Source: an uncultured Sphingomonadales bacterium
GTDB taxonomy: Bacteria; Pseudomonadota; Alphaproteobacteria; Sphingomonadales; Sphingomonadaceae
Length of the DNA stretch: 64,000 bases
Reading direction: 5' to 3'
Assembly: GCA_903839675.1 (NCBI GenBank)
Contig: CAIMDB010000001.1
Coordinates: 101,690-165,689 of the forward strand
Below the pieces are notes generated by a model, which was not told the origin of the DNA, did no database searches, and worked only from the letters and a program-made list of their open reading frames with translations. Below, piece by piece: positions 47,403 through 56,718 of the stretch. The stretch's first letter is position 1, and each line of letters opens with the position of its first letter. Position numbers and translations under genes: made by a program.

Positions 47403-48257
47403 ATGCGTGCCTTTTCCAATTTTACCGTCGCCCCCGTTCTGGTTGCGCTTCTGGCTCTGCCCGCCGTCGCTGCTTCCGCGCAGGAACAGGACACCTCCAA
47501 CCCCAACATCGTCGTGACCGGCCAAGAGGCCGAACTTGATATGTCGGCGCTGCCCAAGGGGCCGGAGGTCAAGGGCATCGTGACCGCGCGCAAGGGGGAC
47601 CGCGTTCGCGTCACCAGCGCAGATGGCACGATGTTCGACATCAAGCTCGCTGAGATCACCAAGATCAAGGGCTCGGGCAAGAACCCGTCCAAGGCCGATA
47701 TCCTGAACGGCCTGCCCGTCACGGTGAAGACCCTGCAGGCGGGCAGCGATCTGATCGCCAGCCAGATCAGCTTTAAGGCCCGCGATTTCAAGACGGCGAA
47801 CATGATCCGCGTCGGCACGTCCCAGCAATTTGCCGAACAGACCGCCGCGACCGAGGCGCTGCGCGGCCGTATGAGCGATATCGACAAGTATAACGTGAAG
47901 GGCACGACCAACGTCTATTTCGACACGGGCAAATGGACGCTGTCGGAAGCAGCCAAGGCGGAACTCTGCTCGACCGCGCAACAGGCCGAAACGACCGACA
48001 ACGCGCTGATGCTTGTCGTTGGTTACACAGACTCGGTGGGCAGCGAAGATTATAATCAGATCCTCAGCGAAAAGCGCGCGAGCCGCGTGATCAACTTCCT
48101 CCAGCAGGCCTGCCGCTGGAAACCGTACCGGATGCTGACACCCACCGGCATGGCGGAATCCGATCCGCTGGCGAGCAATGACACCGAAGAAGGCAAGCGC
48201 CAGAACCGCCGCGTCTCGGTGAACATTCTGGTGAGCAAGAGCGTCGACGGGCTCTAA
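47403..48257 (+). CDS. OmpA family outer-membrane protein
   Basis: 284 residues from ATG 47403 with GGGAGA upstream; the 21-codon extension before it has no signal. A signal peptide ends AASAQ. Residues about 30-160 form a beta-rich part of unknown type (VKGIVTARKGDRVRVTSADGTMFDIKL). The C-terminal OmpA domain has VYFDTGKWTLSEAAKAEL, GYTDSVGSEDYNQILSEKRA and RQNRRVSV, which binds peptidoglycan. Two Cys residues in the domain may form a disulfide. Confidence 0.92.
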   Translation: MRAFSNFTVAPVLVALLALPAVAASAQEQDTSNPNIVVTGQEAELDMSALPKGPEVKGIVTARKGDRVRVTSADGTMFDIKLAEITKIKGSGKNPSKADILNGLPVTVKTLQAGSDLIASQISFKARDFKTANMIRVGTSQQFAEQTAATEALRGRMSDIDKYNVKGTTNVYFDTGKWTLSEAAKAELCSTAQQAETTDNALMLVVGYTDSVGSEDYNQILSEKRASRVINFLQQACRWKPYRMLTPTGMAESDPLASNDTEEGKRQNRRVSVNILVSKSVDGL

Positions 48258-48285
48258 GTCGACCGGAAAGCCGAAATTTCCCTCT

Positions 48286-48328
48286 TGTAGCGACCGCTAC
48301 ATTTTCCTAGTGTGAAGCAGTCGCTACA
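48286..48328 (+). promoter_or_regulatory. Operator-like palindrome with a second half-site
   Basis: TGTAGCG-AC-CGCTACA is a perfect 7-base-arm palindrome at 48286-48301. A further GTCGCTACA half-site is at 48320-48328, just before the AGGAGG ribosome site of the following gene. The geometry suggests a TetR-type repressor pair, but no regulator gene is beside it. Confidence 0.6.
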
Positions 48329-48341
48329 GGAGGGTTTCATC

Positions 48342-48689
48342 ATGGCTTTGTTTCGCGTCTTTCTGCTGGTCTGCCTGGTCGCAATTGCGGCCTACACGTC
48401 GGTCACCGTCGCCAACCACGGCCTGAACCTGTTGCCGGTCTTCTTCCGCGACATGGCGGAGATGGCTTGGCCGGGGCAGTTCAACCTTGATTTCATGTGC
48501 TTCCTCGCCCTCTCCGCGATCTGGGTGAGCTGGCGGCATCAGTTTTCGGGCGCAGGGCTCGCGCTTGGCGTCCTCGCCTTTTTCGGCGGGATGCTGTTCC
48601 TCTCCCTCTACCTGCTGGTGCAGATCAGCCGCTGCGGCGGCGATGTGCGCGTGCTGTTGCTCGGCGAGGCGCGCGGCCGGGCGGGCTAG
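48342..48689 (+). CDS. DUF2834-like small membrane protein
   Basis: 115 residues from ATG 48342, which has AGGAGG upstream; a GTG 30 bases earlier is rejected. Three hydrophobic segments: FLLVCLVAIAAYTSVTV, DFMCFLALSAIWVSW and LALGVLAFFGGMLFLSLYLLV. The FNLDFMCFLALSAIW region resembles DUF2834. Function unknown. It lies behind the palindrome at 48286-48328, so it may be inducible. Confidence 0.75.
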   Translation: MALFRVFLLVCLVAIAAYTSVTVANHGLNLLPVFFRDMAEMAWPGQFNLDFMCFLALSAIWVSWRHQFSGAGLALGVLAFFGGMLFLSLYLLVQISRCGGDVRVLLLGEARGRAG

Positions 48690-48701
48690 CGCGCAGATAC
48701 C

Positions 48702-50759
48702 TTAACCCGCGATCCGCTTTTCCATTTGCCGGAATGGCCCTTCGGGTTGTTCGATGATCAAGGCGGCGGCATCTTCTTCGGTCAGTGGTTTGCTGAACAG
48801 ATAGCCCTGCCCATATTCGCAGCCAAAGGCCGTCAATTCCTCGCGCTGGAACTCGGTTTCAAGGCCTTCCACAACAACACGCAGTTGGAGGGCGTGGGCA
48901 AGGTCGAGCATCGCCTTCACCACGCTCCACTGCGCGTTGTTGCGTGTCTGGGTGCGCACAAAGCTCTGGTCGATCTTAATGTTGTCGATGGGGATCGTCT
49001 GAAGGCGGCTAAGCGAAGAATAGCCCGTTCCGAAATCATCCAGCCCAACCTGAATGTTAAGCGCGCGGAGTTCTTCCAGCACGCGGGCGGTGTGGTGCGG
49101 CTTGGTGATGGCCGCGCCTTCGGTAATCTCAATGCCTATCCAGCGCGGGTCGGCGCCCGTTTCGTTCAGGATCTCGCGCACTTGCTGGACGAAGGTTGGT
49201 TGAAGGAACTGACGCGGGGCCACGTTGATGCTGATCCTGAGCGGCGGCTCCCGGTCCGGCACAAGCTTGTGCCAGCGGACAGCCGTTGTGCAGGCCTCGC
49301 GCATCACCCATTGGCCGAGCAGTGTGATGACGCCGCTTTCTTCGGCGGCGGCGATAAACTCGGACGGCGGCACGATGACGTCGCCCCGCTTCCACCGGAC
49401 CAGCGCTTCAAAGCCGACGAGCTGCTCTGTGTCGAGCGCGAGGATCGGCTGATAATGGAGGATGAAGTCTCCATTCTCACAGGCGGTGCGCAGATCATTG
49501 ACCAGTGTCAGGCGCGACTGCACGTTGTTGCGCATCTTCTGGTCGAACACGACGGTGCGTTCAGAGCCAAGCGACTTGGCCTCATACATGGCGAGATCCG
49601 CATCACGCAGCATGTCGCTGACGGTTGTGTAATGGCCATCGTCATGCGCGACGCCGATGCTGGCGGTGACGCGAACGGGGTTGTTTTCCATCCACTGCGG
49701 CTGGCGCAGGCTCAGATGAATTTCAGCGGCAAAACGCTCTGCCAGCTTGGCCCGGTCCGGCCCGTCGACGATCAGGGTGAATTCGTCACCCGCCAGCCGC
49801 GCCAGCTTCACATTGGAGGCAAAGGGATTTTCGTCCTCAAAGGCGTTCGCGTTGGACACGAGCATGCGCAGCTTGTCGGCCATGTCGATCAAAAGGCGGT
49901 CACCCGCCTGATGGCCGAGTGTATCATTCACGAGCTTGAACCCATCAAGATCGATGAAGAGCAGCGAGGGGGCGGGCTCCTTCAAATCGCGGCAGTCGCG
50001 GAAGCTGCGTTCAATATTCTGGGCAAAGGCGGCGCGGTTGGGCAGGCCCGTCAACGGATCGGTGAGCGCACTGTCGCGTAAGCGGTCCGCATGGTGGCGC
50101 CGGCGGAAGACGCCGCCAATCTGGAGGCCCGCCTGCAACAGCACGTCAAGCAGCTCAAGCTCAGGCTCGCGTTGATCCATTGAGAAGAATTCAAGCACCG
50201 CTTCCACGTCGCGGCCGCTCAGCACGGGCACAGTCAGCATCGATTTGAAGCTGGCAAGCCGGGCGAGGCGTGCGCGGTCAAATCCAACTAGGGTGTCAAT
50301 ATCGGGTGTCCAGACGGGCACCTGCGTCATCACCGGCTGTTCGGCCTGGCCGTCAGCCGGGGCTGCGATCTTCACCTCGTGGGACGCCTTTATGAAGGGC
50401 TGGGCACTATCGCAGGTGCGGGCAAAGCTGATGCCCGCTGCCCGCATGGCGCCGGGGATGTCCGGGTCCGCCACGAGGACATTGCCGAACGGAAAGCCGA
50501 GCGTGGTGCAGATTTCCCGCACGGCAAGGCGCAACACTTCCAGCGGATCATCTGACTCATTGGCTCGGACCGAGATGCCGTTGAGCAATTCTATGCGGGC
50601 GCGGCTGACGTAGAGGTCGCGCAGGCCGCTTTCGGCGAGGCGCTCTGCCTCTTGCCGCGCGCGCCGTTCCCGCTCCAGCCGCCGTTCCAGTTGAGCGATG
50701 CGTTCATCGGCCGGGCTTTCGGGGAAAGGCCAGCTCGCGTTTTTGCCCAACTGGTTCAT
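48702..50759 (-). CDS. GAF-GGDEF-EAL cyclic-di-GMP signalling protein
   Basis: 685 residues from ATG 50759, which overlaps the H-NOX stop by 4 bases. Order: N-terminal coiled coil (ERRLERERRARQEAERL, about 25-45), GAF domain (about 60-220), GGDEF domain (about 230-400) with RLAGDEFTLIV, and EAL domain (about 420-670) with GFEALVRW. AGDEF is a near-canonical diguanylate cyclase site; EAL with DDFGTGYSSL is intact, so phosphodiesterase activity is likely. Works with the H-NOX protein upstream. Confidence 0.93.
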   Translation of the reverse strand: MNQLGKNASWPFPESPADERIAQLERRLERERRARQEAERLAESGLRDLYVSRARIELLNGISVRANESDDPLEVLRLAVREICTTLGFPFGNVLVADPDIPGAMRAAGISFARTCDSAQPFIKASHEVKIAAPADGQAEQPVMTQVPVWTPDIDTLVGFDRARLARLASFKSMLTVPVLSGRDVEAVLEFFSMDQREPELELLDVLLQAGLQIGGVFRRRHHADRLRDSALTDPLTGLPNRAAFAQNIERSFRDCRDLKEPAPSLLFIDLDGFKLVNDTLGHQAGDRLLIDMADKLRMLVSNANAFEDENPFASNVKLARLAGDEFTLIVDGPDRAKLAERFAAEIHLSLRQPQWMENNPVRVTASIGVAHDDGHYTTVSDMLRDADLAMYEAKSLGSERTVVFDQKMRNNVQSRLTLVNDLRTACENGDFILHYQPILALDTEQLVGFEALVRWKRGDVIVPPSEFIAAAEESGVITLLGQWVMREACTTAVRWHKLVPDREPPLRISINVAPRQFLQPTFVQQVREILNETGADPRWIGIEITEGAAITKPHHTARVLEELRALNIQVGLDDFGTGYSSLSRLQTIPIDNIKIDQSFVRTQTRNNAQWSVVKAMLDLAHALQLRVVVEGLETEFQREELTAFGCEYGQGYLFSKPLTEEDAAALIIEQPEGPFRQMEKRIAG

Positions 50760-51292
50760 GCCGCCCACCTGATGTCCAGACGACAGGCGTCATCGCCGCT
50801 GTGCAGACATTCCGGGTGCGAGACATCTCCTGCTTCGCCAAAGTGGGAGAGCGCGCCGCGGGCCAACCCTTGCGCAATGTCGCAAAAGCGGCGGCGCGAA
50901 TGATAGGTGATCTGAATGATGTCGTCGCCGATAGCATATTTAAAATGAGGGCACGCCGCCCCTGCAAAAATCTTGCGGATTTCGGGATGGATAACCGAGT
51001 TGAGCGAAAGGAGAAACGTGCGCGCATCGCCAACACCTTCTGCAAAAAGCGGAAACCGTTTCAGGATGATCGGCATGGCCGACTGCCCAAAGGCCTGCAG
51101 CACGTCGGTTGTTTCCTGCCCGGTCAGCGTTGCGGTGGCGTGCGCGATGGCGTGAAATTCGGTATCAGCATAGGTGCCCAGCGACGAGTACGCGCCTTCG
51201 GCGCCCGCCATGCAGATCAGGCTATCCCAAGCTTCTGGCCCATAAGCGTCGGTAATGACATCTTCGAGCACGTTGAACATTAAACCCTTCAC
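50756..51292 (-). CDS. H-NOX heme nitric-oxide sensor protein
   Basis: 178 residues from GTG 51292, giving the usual MKGLMFNVLEDVI start; 23 upstream residues are out of family. Numbering matches well-studied H-NOX proteins: proximal His102 in SVIHPEIRKIF, Pro115, and the heme-propionate motif Tyr130-Ser132-Arg134. The position aligned with the O2-binding Tyr140 is non-polar (Ile139), so a NO-selective sensor is predicted. Operon with the GGDEF-EAL gene. Confidence 0.93.
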   Translation of the reverse strand: MKGLMFNVLEDVITDAYGPEAWDSLICMAGAEGAYSSLGTYADTEFHAIAHATATLTGQETTDVLQAFGQSAMPIILKRFPLFAEGVGDARTFLLSLNSVIHPEIRKIFAGAACPHFKYAIGDDIIQITYHSRRRFCDIAQGLARGALSHFGEAGDVSHPECLHSGDDACRLDIRWAA

Positions 51293-51514
51293 ATCGACCC
51301 CACCGTTGATGCTGTGCAAACCTATGTCTGCATTCAGCTTTAAACGGCATCGCGCTGCCAATCTTTATGGCGGGCCCTTGTTATGCGGCGGAGGTAAATC
51401 GAACACCGCGCATAAGGGTTAATCAATGCCAGAACGGATGTGATTTCCCTGTGGGGGCGTGGAATGACGCGACCCCTCGTTTGCGCCTTCCTCTTGCGTG
51501 GAAAGGCAGCTACA

Positions 51515-51612
51515 CCGCTTCCCATCCCCGGGGAGTCGTGTGACTGAGAGGCTGGTGTAACGCCCAGCGACCCGTTGAACCTGATCCGGCTGATACCGGT
51601 GGAGGGAGGGTC
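51515..51612 (+). promoter_or_regulatory. TPP riboswitch (THI element)
   Basis: Conserved core CTGAGA at 51544-51549 and ACCCGTTGAACCTGATCCGG then CTGATACCGGTGGAGGGA at 51569-51607, flanked by pairing CTTCCC/GGGAGG. Binds thiamine diphosphate and controls thiC, whose ATG is about 45 bases downstream. The rest of the 51293-51653 gap holds the promoter region for thiC and H-NOX, with no other gene. Confidence 0.95.
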
Positions 51613-51641
51613 GCTCGCCAAAGCGTCTTCTCCCCCGTTGA

Positions 51642-53513
<1,872 letters not shown>

Positions 53514-53581
53514 TCTTCGACCTCCCCTCCCGCGTGCGGGAGGGGACGGGGGTAGGCCTGAAGGAAGCGCGGAAAAAAGAG

Positions 53582-53815
53582 ATGCCGACAATCTACCGTC
53601 AGGATGGGTTTCGTTTCTATTTCTACAGCCACGAACCGAACGAGCCGCCCCATGTGCATATCGACAGAGGTGAGGCGACGATCAAGGTCTGGTTGGAGAG
53701 CGGGGAGGTCGCCAAGAGCCGGGGCTTTCGCGCGCATGAGATTGGTGGCATATTGGCGATGGTTGCCGAACATCAGGTGATGTTTCTGGAGAAGTGGCAT
53801 GAACATTTCGGCTAA
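53582..53815 (+). CDS. DUF4160 domain protein
   Basis: 77 residues from ATG 53582 (MPTIYRQDGFRFYFYSHEPN). EPPHVHIDRGEATIKVWLES is the family core. Partner of the DUF2442 gene, which begins within it. Such pairs are suspected toxin-antitoxin or adaptor modules, unproven. The 60 bases before it have a hairpin-rich CTCCCGCGTGCGGGAG. Confidence 0.9.
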   Translation: MPTIYRQDGFRFYFYSHEPNEPPHVHIDRGEATIKVWLESGEVAKSRGFRAHEIGGILAMVAEHQVMFLEKWHEHFG

Positions 53816-54059
53816 GGTCACGGACGAACGCGTTCTCGATGTCCGCTTCGACGATTATAGCCTGATCGTCGATCTGATGGACGGCCGCACCATTTCTGCG
53901 CCACTTGCTTGGTATCCCCGTCTGGCAAACGCCACGCCCGAACAACGCGCCAATTGGGAAAAATGCGGCGGCGGCTTCGGCATTCACTGGCCGGATGTGG
54001 ATGAGGATTTGAGCACCGAAGGGCTGCTCAGGGGCGCTCCGGCAGCGAGGGCTGCTTGA
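53799..54059 (+). CDS. DUF2442 domain protein
   Basis: 86 residues. VLDVRFDDYSLIVDLMDGRTISAPLAWYPRL is the DUF2442 core. Overlaps DUF4160 by 17 bases, so co-translated. Function unknown; the strict pairing with DUF4160 is known in many bacteria and hints at a two-part module. Confidence 0.9.
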   Translation: MNISAKVTDERVLDVRFDDYSLIVDLMDGRTISAPLAWYPRLANATPEQRANWEKCGGGFGIHWPDVDEDLSTEGLLRGAPAARAA

Positions 54060-54111
54060 GTTTGGGGCTTCTGGACCCGTGCCATCATCAATCGACCGGC
54101 AGGAGACGTGC

Positions 54112-54321
54112 ATGGCTCAATCCCTAACGCCCGCCGCTCTGAGCGAAATCATAGAGATGGCGCTGTCCGACCATGTCAGCTTCGCCACCATCACCGCGCA
54201 GACTGGGCTGAGCGCGGATGCTGTTCAGGTCATCATGCGCGATCATCTCAAACCGGGCAGCTACCGCGCCTGGCGCAAACGCGTGCATGATTTCGGCACG
54301 CGGCGGCAGCATTATAAATAG
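54112..54321 (+). CDS. TIGR03643/DUF2805 family small protein
   Basis: 69 residues from ATG 54112, with AGGAG 6 bases upstream. SEIIEMALSDHVSFATITAQTGLSADAVQVIMRDHLKPGS resembles an HTH, then RAWRKRVHDFGTRRQHYK. Common in proteobacteria; function unknown. Not coupled to the DUF2442 gene (52-base gap). Confidence 0.87.
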   Translation: MAQSLTPAALSEIIEMALSDHVSFATITAQTGLSADAVQVIMRDHLKPGSYRAWRKRVHDFGTRRQHYK

Positions 54322-54396
54322 GCAGACCGCTCTTCATCTGGTTTCCGGTGCCAGTGCACTCATTTCTCATCGCTTTGCGGCTTTCGCCCGGAATTC

Positions 54397-54416
54397 CGGG
54401 GACACCATATTAACAA
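54397..54416. repeat. Short CCGGGGACAC-type repeat remnant
   Basis: CCGGGGACACCATATTAA here and CCGGGGACACAATATTAA at about 22845 are near identical. Sequences like this accompany REP-associated transposases in related genomes (recollection). The rest of 54322-54607 has no gene I can support. Confidence 0.5.
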
Positions 54417-54607
54417 GCGCTTCGGCCACCCATCACCCGCCACACTCAAAGGCTCAGCCCCAACTGCGGTCGAAACAGCCGATCCGCAGCGCGCTCGCCG
54501 CGCTGGAAGCGGCGGGCAGGGGCTCCATAGCGCCCCCCAACTCAGCACATCCGTCAACGGCCCCCCGGTCACCGCAGGCGCACCGGGGAGGCCATCCTCG
54601 ACGCGGA

Positions 54608-54778
54608 TCAGGCGCCTTTGAAGCAGACCCGAACGCCGGCAACCGTGTAGCACTTGATGCCATGGCCGATGGATTGCTGCGAGCCTTCGCGCGCGGCTTG
54701 GGCCGGGGTGCTCAATGCAAAGCTTGCGCCGCCAATAAGGGCCGCTGCGGCGGCAAAGGTGGAAAGTTTCTTGATCAT
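54608..54778 (-). CDS. Small secreted two-cysteine peptide
   Basis: 56 residues from ATG 54778, with AGGAG upstream. A signal peptide (MIKKLSTFAAAAALIGGASF...) ends STPAQA, leaving about 28 mature residues with GIKCYTVAGVRVCFKGA. The two Cys residues eight apart could make a disulfide hairpin. No family known to me. Single gene. Confidence 0.75.
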   Translation of the reverse strand: MIKKLSTFAAAAALIGGASFALSTPAQAAREGSQQSIGHGIKCYTVAGVRVCFKGA

Positions 54779-54957
54779 CGCACTTCTCCTTTTTGTGCAA
54801 CCCATGGCGGCCGGATCACCGTCTATGCCTGCACAGTCCCACAACGAGCGCGGCCGTCACTTATTCCGGGGCCTTCAACATATAATTGGACGCACGCGGT
54901 GGCCGATTGCCGACGCCCCCTTCCGTCCCCCCTTCCACGCTGATAATCTCCACTCCC

Positions 54958-55353
54958 ATGGAAGCCGTCTTCAACTGGCTCGCAATTGCGCTGCTCGGCA
55001 TCGTTTTGGCAGCGATGCTGTGGAATGATCGGCTGCGGCTGTTGAGGCCATCGGTGCGAGTGCAGGGGGAAGTCATCGGGCATCGCACGGGCATGTCCGA
55101 CGGCGATACCGATTATGCCGCCATCTATCGCTTTACCGCCGATGGCGTGCAGCATGAGGTGGCCGACGGCATCTACACCGCGGTCAGGCGCCCCGATGTC
55201 GGCACACGCTACACGCTACATTACCCGCAAGGCCGCCCCGATCTCGCCCGCCCGCCGCGTTTGGCCTTCTGGATCATGGTCTATGGCCTGATCTTCGGCA
55301 TGGCGGCGCTGCTTGTGGCGAAAATGCTGGGGTGGCTTGCCCCCGGCCCCTGA
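54958..55353 (+). CDS. DUF3592 domain-containing membrane protein
   Basis: 131 residues from ATG 54958. Two membrane helices (WLAIALLGIVLAAMLW at 7-22 and LAFWIMVYGLIFGMAALLV near the C-terminus) flank a beta-rich loop with VQGEVIGHRTGMSDGDTDYAAIYRFTADG. Matches the DUF3592 plan; function unknown. Confidence 0.83.
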   Translation: MEAVFNWLAIALLGIVLAAMLWNDRLRLLRPSVRVQGEVIGHRTGMSDGDTDYAAIYRFTADGVQHEVADGIYTAVRRPDVGTRYTLHYPQGRPDLARPPRLAFWIMVYGLIFGMAALLVAKMLGWLAPGP

Positions 55354-55412
55354 ACCGCTACACTCTCCCACAAAGCAAAAGGTCGCGCCTCGTGTCATAA
55401 GGGAGATGTGCC

Positions 55413-56243
55413 ATGGCCAGACAGCGCCGCTTTGCCTTTGTTGAACGCACCACCACAGGTGCAGAACGCCTCATGCTCGCCAACTTTGATGGGTCCTTTG
55501 GCTTTTCCGGGCCAACGGCGCGGATCATCACGCAGATGGATGAGGTGCCGGGGGAGCTTCCGGGCAACGGATTATCCCCCGAAACCTATTTCGCCCTCGC
55601 CGTTTCGCCGGACAATACCCATGTCGCGGCTTGGTCTGTGCAGACCGGCACTGATTTTGTTGATCTCAACATTGCTGTTTACAACATGACGACGGGCGTG
55701 CGCACCGCGCGCTTCAACGAACACAGCGTGACATCCGTCAACCGCGCCAATTGCCCCTGTCCGGTCTTCGATGCGTATCTGGCGTTCGAAGCCGATGCTG
55801 GCGTGCCGCAATACCAGATCGACGGCTATGATTATATCGTGCTGGTCGAACGTTCCAGCATCGAGCTATTGAGCCTGGTGTGGAGCACGACGGGCACACT
55901 CATCGCGACCTTTGGGTTTGACGTGGCGGTCGCAACTGGCCTTGAGTTGGGGCATGCCGCATTCGCAATCGAAGTCGCCGCCACAGCCCCGGGGGGCAGC
56001 GGCGTGACCATCCTCAGCCGCAATGCAGGCGTGGCCCCCTTTGCCCCGATGCCGAAAAACCTGCTCGCCATCCGGTCGCTGTCGCCCCGCGCGCTGCCGC
56101 CGGGGCCAGAGGTCATCCATTATGGGAAACAGCCGGTGACGTTTTACAATCCGCTGTGGAAACGGGCCCTGCTGTGGTTTCGATGGCCGGGGACGTGGGC
56201 CGGATATCGGGCGGCGACGATGGCGCAGGGGTTCGTCGGGTGA
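55413..56243 (+). CDS. Hypothetical protein, beta-propeller-like
   Basis: 276 residues. Segments such as YFALAVSPDNTHVAAWSVQ and LLSLVWSTTGTLIATFGFD resemble blades of a beta-propeller, but no family is clear. No signal peptide. The C-terminal LWKRALLWFRWPGTW is aromatic-rich. Overlaps the next gene as GTGA, so the two are a unit. Confidence 0.7.
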   Translation: MARQRRFAFVERTTTGAERLMLANFDGSFGFSGPTARIITQMDEVPGELPGNGLSPETYFALAVSPDNTHVAAWSVQTGTDFVDLNIAVYNMTTGVRTARFNEHSVTSVNRANCPCPVFDAYLAFEADAGVPQYQIDGYDYIVLVERSSIELLSLVWSTTGTLIATFGFDVAVATGLELGHAAFAIEVAATAPGGSGVTILSRNAGVAPFAPMPKNLLAIRSLSPRALPPGPEVIHYGKQPVTFYNPLWKRALLWFRWPGTWAGYRAATMAQGFVG

Positions 56244-56581
56244 AGGGACGGACGCTGATCCCCCTCCTGCTCCTCTGTGTGCCGATGTCCGACGCGATGG
56301 CAGCACCTGTGCAGACGGCAGAGGCCCCCGCGCCCGCGCTCGTTGGCGGCTGGCATCCGGCAGACCCGGACGCGGCGACCAAGGCCGCCCGCTTTGCGCT
56401 CCCCCATCTCAAGGAAAAGCGCCCCCGCCTGCGCCGCATCCTCTCTGCCGAGCAACAAATTGTCGCCGGGCTCAATGTCCGCCTCACGCTGCTCCTCCGC
56501 AACGGCCACCGCTGGCGCGTGACGGTGTGGCGGAAGCTGGATGGGGGGATGGTGGTGACGGAGGCTGTGCGGGTGGGGTGA
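56240..56581 (+). CDS. Cystatin-like secreted protein
   Basis: 113 residues from GTG 56240, which overlaps the preceding stop by 4 bases. A signal peptide (TLIPLLLLCVPMSDAMA) is followed by a cystatin-like pattern: LVGGWHPADPDAATKAARFAL, then QQIVAGLNVRLTLLLRNG, where QIVAG matches the QxVxG protease-binding loop. A C-terminal VTVWRKL supplies the second contact strand. Bacterial cystatin-like proteins exist; inhibition here is inferred only. Confidence 0.72.
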   Translation: MKGRTLIPLLLLCVPMSDAMAAPVQTAEAPAPALVGGWHPADPDAATKAARFALPHLKEKRPRLRRILSAEQQIVAGLNVRLTLLLRNGHRWRVTVWRKLDGGMVVTEAVRVG

Positions 56582-56718
56582 GGGGGTGGAGATGGCTGTC
56601 CATAGGTTGTGGCTGTGGATCGGTTAGCACCCAGGTTGCAGGGCGCCACCCAAATATATTATAAATCCAACGCCTGAATTGCCAAATTTCATTCGAAATT
56701 GCCTATATTATAGAAAAA

